Positions 41,486 to 49,852 of a stretch of 64,000 nt of DNA are shown piece after piece; position 1 is the first letter of the stretch; every line of letters starts with the position of its first letter. The stretch comes from an uncultured Methanomicrobiales archaeon (GTDB lineage: Archaea; Halobacteriota; Methanomicrobia; Methanomicrobiales; Methanospirillaceae), in NCBI GenBank assembly GCA_949320185.1, contig CASGHK010000039.1:28845-92844 (forward strand), written 5' to 3'. Below the pieces are notes generated by a model, which saw only the letters and a list, made by a program, of their open reading frames with translations, did not search any database and was not told the origin of the DNA. Made by a program: the position numbers and the translations under genes.

Positions 41486-42484
41486 GGTTCCTCCCCTCAG
41501 GTTTTCACGCAGGAGGTATAAAGACCGGTACCTGGCACCCGCGGGTTCGTCACGATCGTGCGGCGAGGTGTTCGCCTCCGGTGGTCCCCAGCTCCTCCTC
41601 TATCCCTGCCGATAGCCTGCTCACCCGGGGAGTGTGTCTGGCGTGGTGGCTCGTCACGGACGGTGCTTGAAGTCTGGCAGACGCGGGGATCCCTCTCGGA
41701 GACCTGTAGGTTCCTCTGACGGGTGTCAACGACTGTCCGTGGAGCATCATGACCCTCGTCAAGGCGCTCCTCAGAAACCATGTCCGGCCGTATTTCCTCC
41801 ACCTGTCTGACCTCTCAGAGGGACTGGCCCACTCCCGGACGCCGGCAGCGAAGGGGATCGGGATCATCGAGCACCTGATCGGTCCCACCTGTGGTTTTAC
41901 TGGTCCCACCAACGTGGTCGTTCCTCCCCGGGGCGGAAGCACGATCCCGCCGATGCCCAACTACCTGATCTCGTGGGGCACAGACAGGGTGGAGCTCTGG
42001 AACTACGCAGGCGATCTGCTGTTACAAGGAGCCTGGCTCGTACGACCCGTCCTGGTGTGACCGACAGTGCGCTGCGGATCAGCACTCCCCCACGCTCGAT
42101 AGTGCCGACGAGTCGCTCGCAGCGGGGATCGGTCCCGCCGCCACCATCATTCGTGCCCCCGCCCTGCCGATCAACCTCGACTTTGCGCGGGCAGGCTATA
42201 CATTCGGAGGAACCCTGATCAACAACACCCGGTTCTTGGGAGGGTCCGAGAGCATGCAGTGTCTGTTCAGGCCGGTGCAGGACCGGTAACGGTTCCCCCT
42301 CCATCGGCGAGGCAGTCACACCTGATCGCTCTGGATGACGCAGGGTCACTGCAGGATGCACCGCCTTCTACCGCCGCGGTCGCCTCAATTCCCTGTAGAG
42401 AGTGGATATCCGACGTTCTATCGGCGATCGGTCGGCTATACGGACCGAAAATTAAAAAGCGTGAACCATCAAACAAGCTCGCAT
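41486..42484. other. Region without a convincing intact gene; possible decayed secreted-protein gene
   Basis: No frame here matches a family I recognise. One plus-strand frame (41749-42060, 103 codons, starting ATG) ends ...WLVRPVLV. A second plus frame is open from about 41969 to a TAA at 42287, without a start codon. Its second half reads like a secreted protein (SWCDRQCAADQH, then IIRAPALPINLDFARAGYTF, ending CLFRPVQDR). The two frames overlap, so a frameshifted pseudogene is possible. The upstream ~260 bases show nothing. Confidence 0.35.
42446..42460 (+). promoter_or_regulatory. Probable TATA box of pdaD
   Basis: The A/T-rich cgaaaattaaaaagc ends 25 bases before the ATG at 42485, the usual distance for a leaderless or nearly leaderless archaeal transcript. 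Inferred by eye. Confidence 0.55.
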
Positions 42485-43027
42485 ATGGTTGTTCCGTCGA
42501 AGATCTTCTTCACCCGGGGGGTTGGTATCCACAAGGACCGCCTCGCATCCTTCGAGCTCGCACTCCGGCAGGCCGGGATCGAGCGATGCAACCTTGTATA
42601 CGTCTCGTCAATCTTTCCCCCAATGGCGAAGGAGCTCCCCCGAGAGGAGGGTCTTCGCGAGATCCAGCCCGGTCAGATCGTCTACTGCGTGATGGCGCGT
42701 AACGACACGAACGAGCCGTCGCGTCTCGTTTCCGCTGCTATCGGCCTTGCCCTGCCGCAGGAGGCCGAGGCGTACGGGTACCTCTCCGAGCACCATGCGT
42801 TCGGCGAGACCGAGGAGATCTCGGGCGAGTACGCGGAGGACCTGGCTGCAACCATGCTCGCGACAACACTCGGCATCGCGTTCGATCCCGACTGTGCCTG
42901 GCAGGAGCGGGAGCAGATCTACAAGGCGAGCGGCAAGATCATCGAGACCAAGAACATCTGTCAGGTAGCCCGGGGCGACCAGAACGGGAATTGGACAACC
43001 GTGATCGCTGCGGCCGTCTTTATCTGA
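42485..43027 (+). CDS. pdaD: Pyruvoyl-dependent arginine decarboxylase
   Basis: The ATG at 42485 gives 180 residues, matching the family. The self-cleavage site is YVSSIFPPM: the protein would split between S41 and S42, turning S42 into the pyruvoyl group. [27 protein letters not shown] before it and EHHAFGE near 104 are family motifs. The enzyme converts arginine to agmatine for polyamine synthesis (and agmatidine in tRNA-Ile2). A TATA box 25 bases upstream suggests a single-gene transcript. The longer frame upstream is spurious. Confidence 0.93.
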   Translation: MVVPSKIFFTRGVGIHKDRLASFELALRQAGIERCNLVYVSSIFPPMAKELPREEGLREIQPGQIVYCVMARNDTNEPSRLVSAAIGLALPQEAEAYGYLSEHHAFGETEEISGEYAEDLAATMLATTLGIAFDPDCAWQEREQIYKASGKIIETKNICQVARGDQNGNWTTVIAAAVFI

Positions 43028-43577
43028 ACCTCTTATCTCTGTTCCGGGTCTTCTCTCCGCGACACCTTTAAGTAATCGTGCGGACTTCCTGGTGTCGGAG
43101 ACTTCCATCATGGAGAGGCCGGGGGATGAGAAGGGCCATGGTCGGAGGAAGGAGGGGAACCCCGGAGTCGAGGTGCCCAGTCGTCCAGATGACGTGAGCG
43201 GCCCGGGCGAACCCGGACGGATCGCCCCTCCCGGGCATCGACCCCTCGTCGGGCCGTACATCGAGAGCCCGAAGCGGCATCGGTCCGAGACGGGCAAAGA
43301 CCAGCCCCTTTCGAACCGTGATCGAGCAGATCTGGCCGCTATCCGCCATCTCGAGCGTCAGAAAGCCGATCGTCTCCAGGGGCGTGATGCGACCGATCCT
43401 GATACCGATCCCGGGACCGGAACCTGTCCAGGTCCTGGGGATGGAGCGCGGTCGGAACCGACAAAGGAGCTTGGGCGACGGCAGATGCGTGACCGTCAGG
43501 ACCCCGAATCCTGACGGAACCTCTCGTGCTTTTCGGTTATCTTTTCCTGTCTCCGGGCAACCTGTGTGCGGTGGGTC
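43028..43577. other. Region with no recognised gene; minus-strand frame open
   Basis: Between pdaD and the sensor-like gene there is no assigned gene. A minus-strand frame is open through 43068-43460 and includes a stretch with normal codon use (MADSGQICSITVRKGLVFA, then RLGPMPLRALDVRPDEGSMP). The same frame continues open under the next gene, as G+C-rich shadows do, so I cannot tell a real gene from chance. A TATA-like cacctttaagtaat (about 43063-43076) lies behind pdaD. Confidence 0.3.
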
Positions 43578-44456
43578 ATGCAGAAGAAGACAATGCTCCT
43601 CGCCAGCGTCGGCGTGCTCGTCCTCGTCGTCGCCCTGGTATTCGCACTGAACCTCGTCTCCCCTCCTTCCCCGGGGGGTTCCGGGCCGGCCGCACCGACT
43701 CTCTCGACACCCCGGACTCTCGGTTCGGAAGAGGCCCTGGAGGTCGTACACGCGAGCGTCCAGGCTGCGCTCGACCAGATGGACAGGGACACCGCCAGGG
43801 CGGCGGTACAGCTCGGCTCCCTCGGAATGACGGACAACGAGACCCGTGAAGTCCTGAAGGAACTCGCACTCGTCTCGCCTGCTGTTATCGACGCGACGGC
43901 CGTCTCCAAGGACGGGATCATGCTGACGGTGGAACCGGTCGAGTATCACCACGTTGAGGGCTCGGATATCCGGAGCCAGGAGCACGTTGCGCGCCTGATA
44001 TCGACACAAAAGCCCGTGATGAGCCGGGTCTTCGAAACGGTCGAGATGGTGAACGCGACCGATATCGAACACCCCGTCTTCTCCCCGTCCGGCGCCTTCA
44101 ACGGATCTGCCAGCCTGCTCTTCCGCCCCGTGGTCCTTCTCACGATCGCGGTCGAGGAGGCCCTCGCCGGACGGACTGCAGAGGTCTTCGTCGTGGACAC
44201 GGACGGCGTCGTTCTCTACGACCGCGATCCGGCCGAGATCGGGACAAACACCTTCTCTTCCCCGCAGTTCAGGGACTACCCGGAGTTGCAGCAGGTCGCG
44301 AAGCGTATGATGAGCGAGCCGAACGGTTCGGGAGAGTACACCTTCAGGGCGCAGGGTGGCACCGCCATGGTCAAAAAGACGGTCTCCTGGACGTCGGTTG
44401 GGCTCCACGGCACCGAGTGGCGGGTTGTCGCCGTCGAGGGGGTCAATCCCGCCTGA
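43578..44456 (+). CDS. Membrane-anchored dCache-like sensor domain without a signalling domain
   Basis: One N-terminal helix (KTMLLASVGVLVLVVALVFALNL) precedes an extracellular Cache-like domain of ~250 residues, with motifs such as VSPAVIDATAVSKDGIMLTV and AEVFVVDTDGVVLYDRDPAEIG, and F.SP..RDYPEL. These are typical of dCache chemoreceptor domains, which sense small ligands. There is no second helix, HAMP, kinase or methyl-accepting domain. The start is the ATG at 43578; a GTG at 43566 is possible. A free-standing periplasmic-type sensor is unusual. Confidence 0.72.
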   Translation: MQKKTMLLASVGVLVLVVALVFALNLVSPPSPGGSGPAAPTLSTPRTLGSEEALEVVHASVQAALDQMDRDTARAAVQLGSLGMTDNETREVLKELALVSPAVIDATAVSKDGIMLTVEPVEYHHVEGSDIRSQEHVARLISTQKPVMSRVFETVEMVNATDIEHPVFSPSGAFNGSASLLFRPVVLLTIAVEEALAGRTAEVFVVDTDGVVLYDRDPAEIGTNTFSSPQFRDYPELQQVAKRMMSEPNGSGEYTFRAQGGTAMVKKTVSWTSVGLHGTEWRVVAVEGVNPA

Positions 44457-44548
44457 GATCTCCGCATCATAACTCCGGCGGTCCTATCTCCGGCACCCGC
44501 TCAGACCCCACGGTCCTTCTCCGAGGCGATCGATCGGACAGCGGCCTT

Positions 44549-46042
44549 TTAGAACCTCGGAGTCCGCACCAGGTTCTTCGCCGCCAGGATCTCGGACGAC
44601 GGGAAGTGGGTCGTACAGACGATCCTGCATGCCCCGTCGTCCCAGCGCATCAATCCCACGCCGTCATGGTCGATGTAAACGAAGCTGTCGTTCTTCATAT
44701 CAACCCCTGACACCCAGCTGCCAGTGTTCATCATCAGTACCGGTTTCTCCCCGTCCCTGTCCCTGGTGTCACGGAGTCCTGCCCTGTTCCTGGGATACGA
44801 TTCCGCGACATGCGTATGGCCGAAGACGAGCACTTCGGCGCGGTAACGATAGAGCCGACCGTGCATCGCATTTCGATATATCTCCTCCGTCGAGCGGTTC
44901 CTGGCGGAAAAAAGCCTGTATATTGGATTTTTTATCCATGCAAAGAGTGTCGGTAGTGTTATCGTGAACGTCCAGAAGAGACCGAAGAGCAGTCCTGCCA
45001 GGAAGTATGCCCCCAGAACTCCTTCCAGCCCCTGGCGATATCCCCAGGCGAGGCTGGCAGTAACGAGCGCGAACAGGATGCCGCTCGCCCAGAGGAGGTG
45101 ACCCGATGTGGGGGGGAGGAAGCCCTTTCGTGCCCGAGAAGAGAGGCCGAAGAGCCATACGCCGGCAGCACCCATCAGCGCCAGCGCAACGGCAGTTGTT
45201 GCTCCTGCCGCCAACCGGGCGAGTTCGGACTCGGGATAGAACCCTATCGCGGATACCGCGAACGCCACGAGCGAAAGAACGATGCGCATCCTCCAGTCGG
45301 TGTTCCGTATGATCGAACAACAGGCCAGGTCCTCCATGGAATCGACGAGGTCGAATCTGCGGCCGATCGCCCGCGAGATGGCGTAGGTATACTGCTCGTT
45401 ATCGAACTGCTGGCCATGAAAGAAGGCATAGTGGACACCGCCGGCTTCGAGTCCCATTACGTCTCCGCCGGTGGTCGCAGCAGGGTAGTGCCGGGGGCTG
45501 ATCTCCAGGATGTCTCGTGCGTTCACTACCATCCCATTTTTTGTCGTGTTCACCCGGTAGGCGTCATTCCAGGCGATCTTGAGGCTCTCCGGGACCCTCC
45601 GCCCATCCTCGTGCCCGGAGAAGACCCGGTAGACCTCACGCCAGGCGGCGGCCCGGGTGCTCCCCGCGGTATCAACGGTATCGACCAGTTCACCCACGTC
45701 CTCGTCGTGGTTCCCGGTGACGTAGACGATGGTGCAGCCGAGCTCCCTGAGTTTCAGGAGAGGGACCAGGGCGTCGAGAAGAGCAGAGTGACGGTCCTGT
45801 GCACGGGGATCCCAGAGCTCCAGGATGTCCCCGAGCAGAATAACCCTGCTCGGTGGGCGCATCACGGTCGGACTGGTGCCGGTATCCATCCCGCAGGGAA
45901 CGACATCGCGGTGACCCTTCAGGAGATGGTCGAGAAACCGGCAGAATCGGCATGCCGTCTGTGTGTCATCAGCGCCCCCCAGGTGGAGGTCGGAGAAGAT
46001 GAGGACGCTCTCGTCAACCGGAATGCTCTCTGTCGCCGCCAT
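44549..46042 (-). CDS. Calcineurin-like metallophosphoesterase interrupted by a four-helix membrane insertion
   Basis: Metal ligands occur in order: SDLHLGG (D18, H20), LLGDILE (D72), TGNHDED (N111, H112), AFFHGQ (H209) and FGHTHVAES (GHTH at 408-411). This is an LpxH-like/UDP-diacylglucosamine hydrolase type of phosphoesterase. Between H209 and the GHTH motif is an insert with four predicted helices (about 252-270, 277-300, 316-334, 343-370). The catalytic domain is thus anchored in the membrane through its own middle. It is divergent from thiC. Substrate unknown. Confidence 0.85.
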   Translation of the reverse strand: MAATESIPVDESVLIFSDLHLGGADDTQTACRFCRFLDHLLKGHRDVVPCGMDTGTSPTVMRPPSRVILLGDILELWDPRAQDRHSALLDALVPLLKLRELGCTIVYVTGNHDEDVGELVDTVDTAGSTRAAAWREVYRVFSGHEDGRRVPESLKIAWNDAYRVNTTKNGMVVNARDILEISPRHYPAATTGGDVMGLEAGGVHYAFFHGQQFDNEQYTYAISRAIGRRFDLVDSMEDLACCSIIRNTDWRMRIVLSLVAFAVSAIGFYPESELARLAAGATTAVALALMGAAGVWLFGLSSRARKGFLPPTSGHLLWASGILFALVTASLAWGYRQGLEGVLGAYFLAGLLFGLFWTFTITLPTLFAWIKNPIYRLFSARNRSTEEIYRNAMHGRLYRYRAEVLVFGHTHVAESYPRNRAGLRDTRDRDGEKPVLMMNTGSWVSGVDMKNDSFVYIDHDGVGLMRWDDGACRIVCTTHFPSSEILAAKNLVRTPRF

Positions 46043-46397
46043 GGTCGTCGTCCATCCCCGTCATGGAGCGGATGCTGGGCATCAATCCTCTTCATGACCG
46101 GACAACATGATAATTGCCACGAAGCGAACCGGTTTGAACCGTCACGGGGGGGTGAGGAGGACCACACTGGCGTCCGTTCTTCGATGGGGCGGCTTGTCCG
46201 GGCCTGTCGACGCCGATAATTCCTCTCAATCTTGAAAAGCAGAGAATTGTAAATATTTCTCGAAACGGAGGATGAATTGCATTGATCAACCTGACCTTCT
46301 TTAACGAAATCAATTTTGCTTGCTGAGAGAACAACAAAAATTTCGTCGAATTTTTCCAAAAGGAGGCTTTATCTGGTATTTTATCCCAGTATTCCTC
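46043..46397. promoter_or_regulatory. Divergent promoter region and long A+T-rich leader of thiC
   Basis: The first ~150 bases after the phosphoesterase start are G+C-rich. From about 46215 to 46397 the DNA becomes markedly A+T-rich, unlike anything else in the window. A TATA-like attgtaaatatttc lies at 46246-46259 and a second at about 46368-46380 (aggctttatctgg), just 20-30 bases before the thiC ATG. A purine-rich aaaaggagg precedes the second. No TPP riboswitch motif (CUGAGA with ACYYGA) is complete: ctgagaga occurs at ~46323 but I could not find its partner. Confidence 0.5.
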
Positions 46398-47672
46398 ATG
46401 AGTCTGGTGCTCGATGCAAAGAAGGGGATCATCACCGAGGAGATGAAAGAGGTCGCTCGCCAGGAAGGGCTCGACCCCGAGTATGTTCGGCGTGGCGTCG
46501 CCGGCGGACATATCACGATCCCGGTCTCGCCCTACCGGAAAATCCGGCTCTGTGGGATCGGCGAGGGGCTCCGGACCAAGGTGAACGCCTCCATCGGGAC
46601 CTCGTCGGACATCGTCGACATCGATGTCGAGGTCGAGAAGGCCCGCCAGGCCGAACGTGCCGGTGCCGACACCCTGATGGAGCTCTCCACGGGCGGTGAT
46701 CTCGTCGAGATCCGGCGGCGTGTGATCGCCGCCACGAATCTCTCGGTCGGCTCCGTCCCGCTCTATCAGGCCTTCATCGAGGCGGCGCAACGCGATGGCG
46801 CCGTCGTCCACATGCGTGAGGACGACCTCTTCCGGATTACCGCCGAGCAGGCAAAGGCCGGTACGAACTTCATGGCGATCCACACGGGGATCAACTACGA
46901 GACCATGAAGCGGCTGAAGAACCAGGGTCGTCACGGTGGGCTCGTCTCGCGTGGAGGCGCCTTCATGACCGCCTGGATGCTGCATAACGAGAAGGAGAAT
47001 CCGCTCTATTCCGAGTTCGACTATCTCTGCGAGATCATGCTCGAGCACGAGGTCACCCTCTCGATGGGAAACGGTATGCGTGCCGGCGCCGTTCACGACG
47101 CGACCGACCGTGCCCAGGTGCAGGAGCTGCTGATCAACGCCGAGCTCGCGGACAAGGCTCATGACCGCGGGATCCAGGTGATCGTCGAGGGTCCGGGTCA
47201 CATTCCGATCGACGAGATCCAGGCGAACGTGATCCTCCAGAAGCGGGTGACCAACCGGAAGCCGTTCTACATGCTCGGCCCGCTCGTGACCGACATCGCC
47301 CCCGGGTACGACGACCGTGTCGCGATGATCGGAGCCTCCCTCTCGTCTGCGTACGGTGCGGACTTCATCTGCTATGTCACCCCCGCCGAACACCTCGCCC
47401 TCCCGACGCCTGAGGAGGTGTACGAGGGGGTCATCTCCAGCCGGATCGCCGCCCATGTCGGGGATATGGTCAAGCTCGGTAAGCGCGATGACGACCTCGA
47501 GATGGGGCATGCCCGCCGCGACCTCGACTGGGAGCGGCAGTACGCTGTGGCGCTCAATCCCGAGCGTGCCCGCGAGATCCGGGAGTCGCGTCGTCCCGCT
47601 GACGGAGACGCCTGCACGATGTGCGGCGACTATTGCGCCCTGAAGATCGTGAGCAAGAACTTCTCGTTCTGA
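46398..47672 (+). CDS. thiC: Phosphomethylpyrimidine synthase ThiC
   Basis: The ATG at 46398 ([10 protein letters not shown]) gives 424 residues, the usual archaeal length. Key motifs are [70 protein letters not shown] and the C-terminal iron-sulfur ligands CTMCGDYC (C406, C409, C413). ThiC is a radical SAM enzyme that turns aminoimidazole ribotide into the thiamine pyrimidine HMP-P. It stands alone, with no other thi gene visible. A T-tract follows. Confidence 0.95.
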   Translation: MSLVLDAKKGIITEEMKEVARQEGLDPEYVRRGVAGGHITIPVSPYRKIRLCGIGEGLRTKVNASIGTSSDIVDIDVEVEKARQAERAGADTLMELSTGGDLVEIRRRVIAATNLSVGSVPLYQAFIEAAQRDGAVVHMREDDLFRITAEQAKAGTNFMAIHTGINYETMKRLKNQGRHGGLVSRGGAFMTAWMLHNEKENPLYSEFDYLCEIMLEHEVTLSMGNGMRAGAVHDATDRAQVQELLINAELADKAHDRGIQVIVEGPGHIPIDEIQANVILQKRVTNRKPFYMLGPLVTDIAPGYDDRVAMIGASLSSAYGADFICYVTPAEHLALPTPEEVYEGVISSRIAAHVGDMVKLGKRDDDLEMGHARRDLDWERQYAVALNPERAREIRESRRPADGDACTMCGDYCALKIVSKNFSF

Positions 47673-47685
47673 TCCCCCTCTTCCC

Positions 47686-47691
47686 TTTTTT
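47686..47691 (+). terminator. T-tract terminating thiC
   Basis: Six T residues lie 14 bases after the thiC stop (ccctcttcccttttttcccg), in an otherwise C-rich stretch. A likely intrinsic archaeal terminator. Confidence 0.5.
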
Positions 47692-47932
47692 CCCGCGTCC
47701 CCCTCGCAAATGATGTTCCGCACCACATCTGCATCAGCCCCAACGCCATAACGAGCCGAATCAAGCGCTTCGTATCGGTGGGTTCAGGGAGAGTCGATGA
47801 TGCGAAGCAGATATATGGGTGTCGCTCCTCACACTCAGACAGACAGGTGGGTGTCGCCTCCCGTCCGATATTCAATCGGAGATGTTCATGACCGGCCTTG
47901 CTCCCGAACCTCACTCAGCACCAAGGACTCGC

Positions 47933-48268
47933 ATGACCCTGACGAGCGGAGATCTCGTCCTCGTCGACCCACACAACCCTGACGAGGACCCTGTAGTGCC
48001 GCTTGTCGTTGTCAGCAACCGGCCCGTCGACCTTCCGCACGGAGTCGTCTACGTCCTGAAAGACGACCTGCCCCTGATCGAGGAGCTGCGTATTTTCTTC
48101 CAGGCCCCGGGTGACGACTTCAACTCCTGGTACGAGGCCGAGCGCGAACTCTACGAGAGCCATGGGCTGACCTACGGAGAGCACGACGAGCTCGATCTGC
48201 TCGTGACCCTTCTCGAGGAGCGCGGCCTCTGGCACCGCAGGGCGCCCCGGGTTCTCTTCCTCGTCTGA
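47933..48268 (+). CDS. Conserved hypothetical protein, 111 aa
   Basis: Starting at the ATG at 47933 (MTLTSGDLVLVDP), the protein is acidic and soluble, with VVVSNRPVDLPHGVVYVLKDD and a region NSWYEAERELYESHGL typical of small alpha/beta domains. Earlier in-frame starts at 47819 and 47883 are possible, but the stretch between is poor in coding signal. A TATA-like gcagatatatggg lies near 47806-47818. I recognise no family. Confidence 0.55.
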   Translation: MTLTSGDLVLVDPHNPDEDPVVPLVVVSNRPVDLPHGVVYVLKDDLPLIEELRIFFQAPGDDFNSWYEAERELYESHGLTYGEHDELDLLVTLLEERGLWHRRAPRVLFLV

Positions 48269-48294
48269 GCCGCCACCGGGTCGTTCCTTCACCG

Positions 48295-48308
48295 GAGAGG
48301 TATTAAGC
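48295..48308 (+). promoter_or_regulatory. Probable TATA box of the PK-C-like gene
   Basis: The element gagaggtattaagcc lies 24-37 bases before the ATG at 48332, matching the usual spacing for a short-leader archaeal transcript. Inferred by eye. Confidence 0.45.
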
Positions 48309-48331
48309 CGGTCCGCTCCCCTTTCGTACCT

Positions 48332-48922
48332 ATGGCATACGTGGAGGGACGGGTCTTTTATTTCGAGCGGCCCGGGACGGAGAACACGCCCGATGCAGCC
48401 CGGTTTGCAGTCGAACGCGCGACGGCGCTCGGCCTCGACACCGTCGTCGTCGCGTCCACGAGCGGGAGGACAGCGCTCCAGTTCCTCGAGGCCGCGCGGG
48501 GCACGGGGCTTCACCTCGTCGTGGTGACCCACGTGGTCGGGTTCAAGGCCCCGGGCGAATGGGAGTTCGATCCTGCGACGGCCGAAGTACTGCGCTCGGC
48601 AGGAGTGACGATCGTGACCGGATCCCATGTCCTCTCGGGCCTGGAACGCGCCTTCTCGGCCTCACCGAAGGTCGGTGGGGGCTCACGGTCGGAAGCGGTG
48701 GCAGAGGCGCTCCGTCGCCTGATCGCAGTCGGGCTCAAGGTCGCGCTGGAATGTACGCTGATCGCGGCAGACCAGGGTGCGGTTCCGGTCGACCGTGAGG
48801 TCGTCGCGTGCGGAGGCACCGGATCAGGAGCGGACACCGTGGTCGTGGTCCGACCGGCGAATACCAGCCGATTCTTCGATTGCCAGGTGCGTGAGATCGT
48901 CGCGATGCCGAGGGACCGCTAG
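48332..48922 (+). CDS. Stand-alone pyruvate-kinase C-terminal-domain-like protein
   Basis: The 196-residue product resembles the PK alpha/beta (C-terminal, regulatory) domain without the catalytic barrel: ERPGTENTPDAARFAVERATALGLDTVVVASTSGRTALQF, then VVTHVVGFKAPGEWEF and a late ACGGTGSGADTVVVVRPAN. In pyruvate kinases this domain binds effectors; free-standing versions are widespread in archaea without a known role. The stop TAG shares its last base with the GTG of the next gene, a membrane protein. Confidence 0.75.
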   Translation: MAYVEGRVFYFERPGTENTPDAARFAVERATALGLDTVVVASTSGRTALQFLEAARGTGLHLVVVTHVVGFKAPGEWEFDPATAEVLRSAGVTIVTGSHVLSGLERAFSASPKVGGGSRSEAVAEALRRLIAVGLKVALECTLIAADQGAVPVDREVVACGGTGSGADTVVVVRPANTSRFFDCQVREIVAMPRDR

Positions 48923-49743
48923 TGCTGTTCGAGGCCCTCCGCGATAGCATCCGATACCCCGCGGTCTGGATCGCCGCCGCGGGCTATGGTGCACTCGACG
49001 TGGTCCAGCTGGTCCTCTCCCTCCAGGGCGAGACCTTCTTCTCGGTCCGTCTCATGATCGTCGAGTACCTCCTGCTCCCCTTTCTCCTCGCCGGAGCATA
49101 CGGCGTCCTGAGGGAGCAGGACTCCTCGATCGGCCTCTTCGGCACCGAGGCGGTCAGGAACTACTTCAGGGTCCTCCTCCCCGGGCTCGTTCTCGCCTTC
49201 GTCTCTGTCGTCGTGCTCTTTCTCCTGCTGATCCCCCTCTCAATCCTTGGCCTCGGCCTGACCGCCGACCTGGTTGCCGGCGCCACGCTCGCGATCATGA
49301 TCCCCGTGCTCTTCTTCTCCTTCCTCTACGATACGGCCGCCTGCTTCGAGGGGCTCGGTGTCTTTGCCTCGCTCAGGCGGTCGTTCACCCTCGTACTCGC
49401 TCATATCTGGGAGGTCGGGGTCTTCATCCTCACGATCCTCGCCGTGCTCCTCGGGCTCGCGTTCGTCTTTCTCGTCGGCTGGACCACGCTCCTCTTCGAG
49501 CAGCTCTCCCCTCTGGCCTCTCTCCCGGCGAACGAACTTGCGGGTTTCGGGCCGAGCCAGCTCGCGGCGATGATCGGGACGACGGGCCTCGCTCTGAGCG
49601 CGCTCCTGTACGGGCTCTTCGTCGTGCTCTCCTTCGTCCTGGTGACGGCCGGTAAGGCACGCCTCTTCCGCTCGGTCGCCGACGCCACTCCACCCGAGCC
49701 GGAAGGCGTCTACGACGAGAAGGGCAGGTATTACCGGTACTGA
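48922..49743 (+). CDS. DUF4013-like multi-pass membrane protein
   Basis: This 273-residue protein has five or six hydrophobic segments (VWIAAAGYGALDVVQLVLSL, VEYLLLPFLLAGAYGVL, LLPGLVLAFVSVVVLFLLLIPL, and others). It ends in a short charged tail (EPEGVYDEKGRYYRY). The arrangement fits the DUF4013/DUF7847-type membrane proteins that are common in methanogens. The GTG start overlaps the last base of the preceding stop codon, so the PK-C-like protein and this one are probably made together. Confidence 0.72.
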   Translation: MLFEALRDSIRYPAVWIAAAGYGALDVVQLVLSLQGETFFSVRLMIVEYLLLPFLLAGAYGVLREQDSSIGLFGTEAVRNYFRVLLPGLVLAFVSVVVLFLLLIPLSILGLGLTADLVAGATLAIMIPVLFFSFLYDTAACFEGLGVFASLRRSFTLVLAHIWEVGVFILTILAVLLGLAFVFLVGWTTLLFEQLSPLASLPANELAGFGPSQLAAMIGTTGLALSALLYGLFVVLSFVLVTAGKARLFRSVADATPPEPEGVYDEKGRYYRY

Positions 49744-49852
49744 TCGGCGGGTTGGCTGACCGCCAGGGTGATCGTCCCTGGCCCCGCTCGTCACTCCTCC
49801 TGGTCCAGTTTCAATGGTAGGCGGAGACGGGCCAGCCATCGGGCCCGCCGGT

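Noticed and set aside
43068..44408. A 446-codon minus-strand frame covering the dCache gene
   Set aside because: Most of it is opposite a convincing signal-anchor plus Cache domain. Only the first ~390 bases fall outside any gene and are noted as uncertain.
46215..46397. TPP riboswitch before thiC
   Set aside because: Only part of a ctgaga motif is visible and the paired P4/P5 segment could not be found; TPP riboswitches are rare in archaea.
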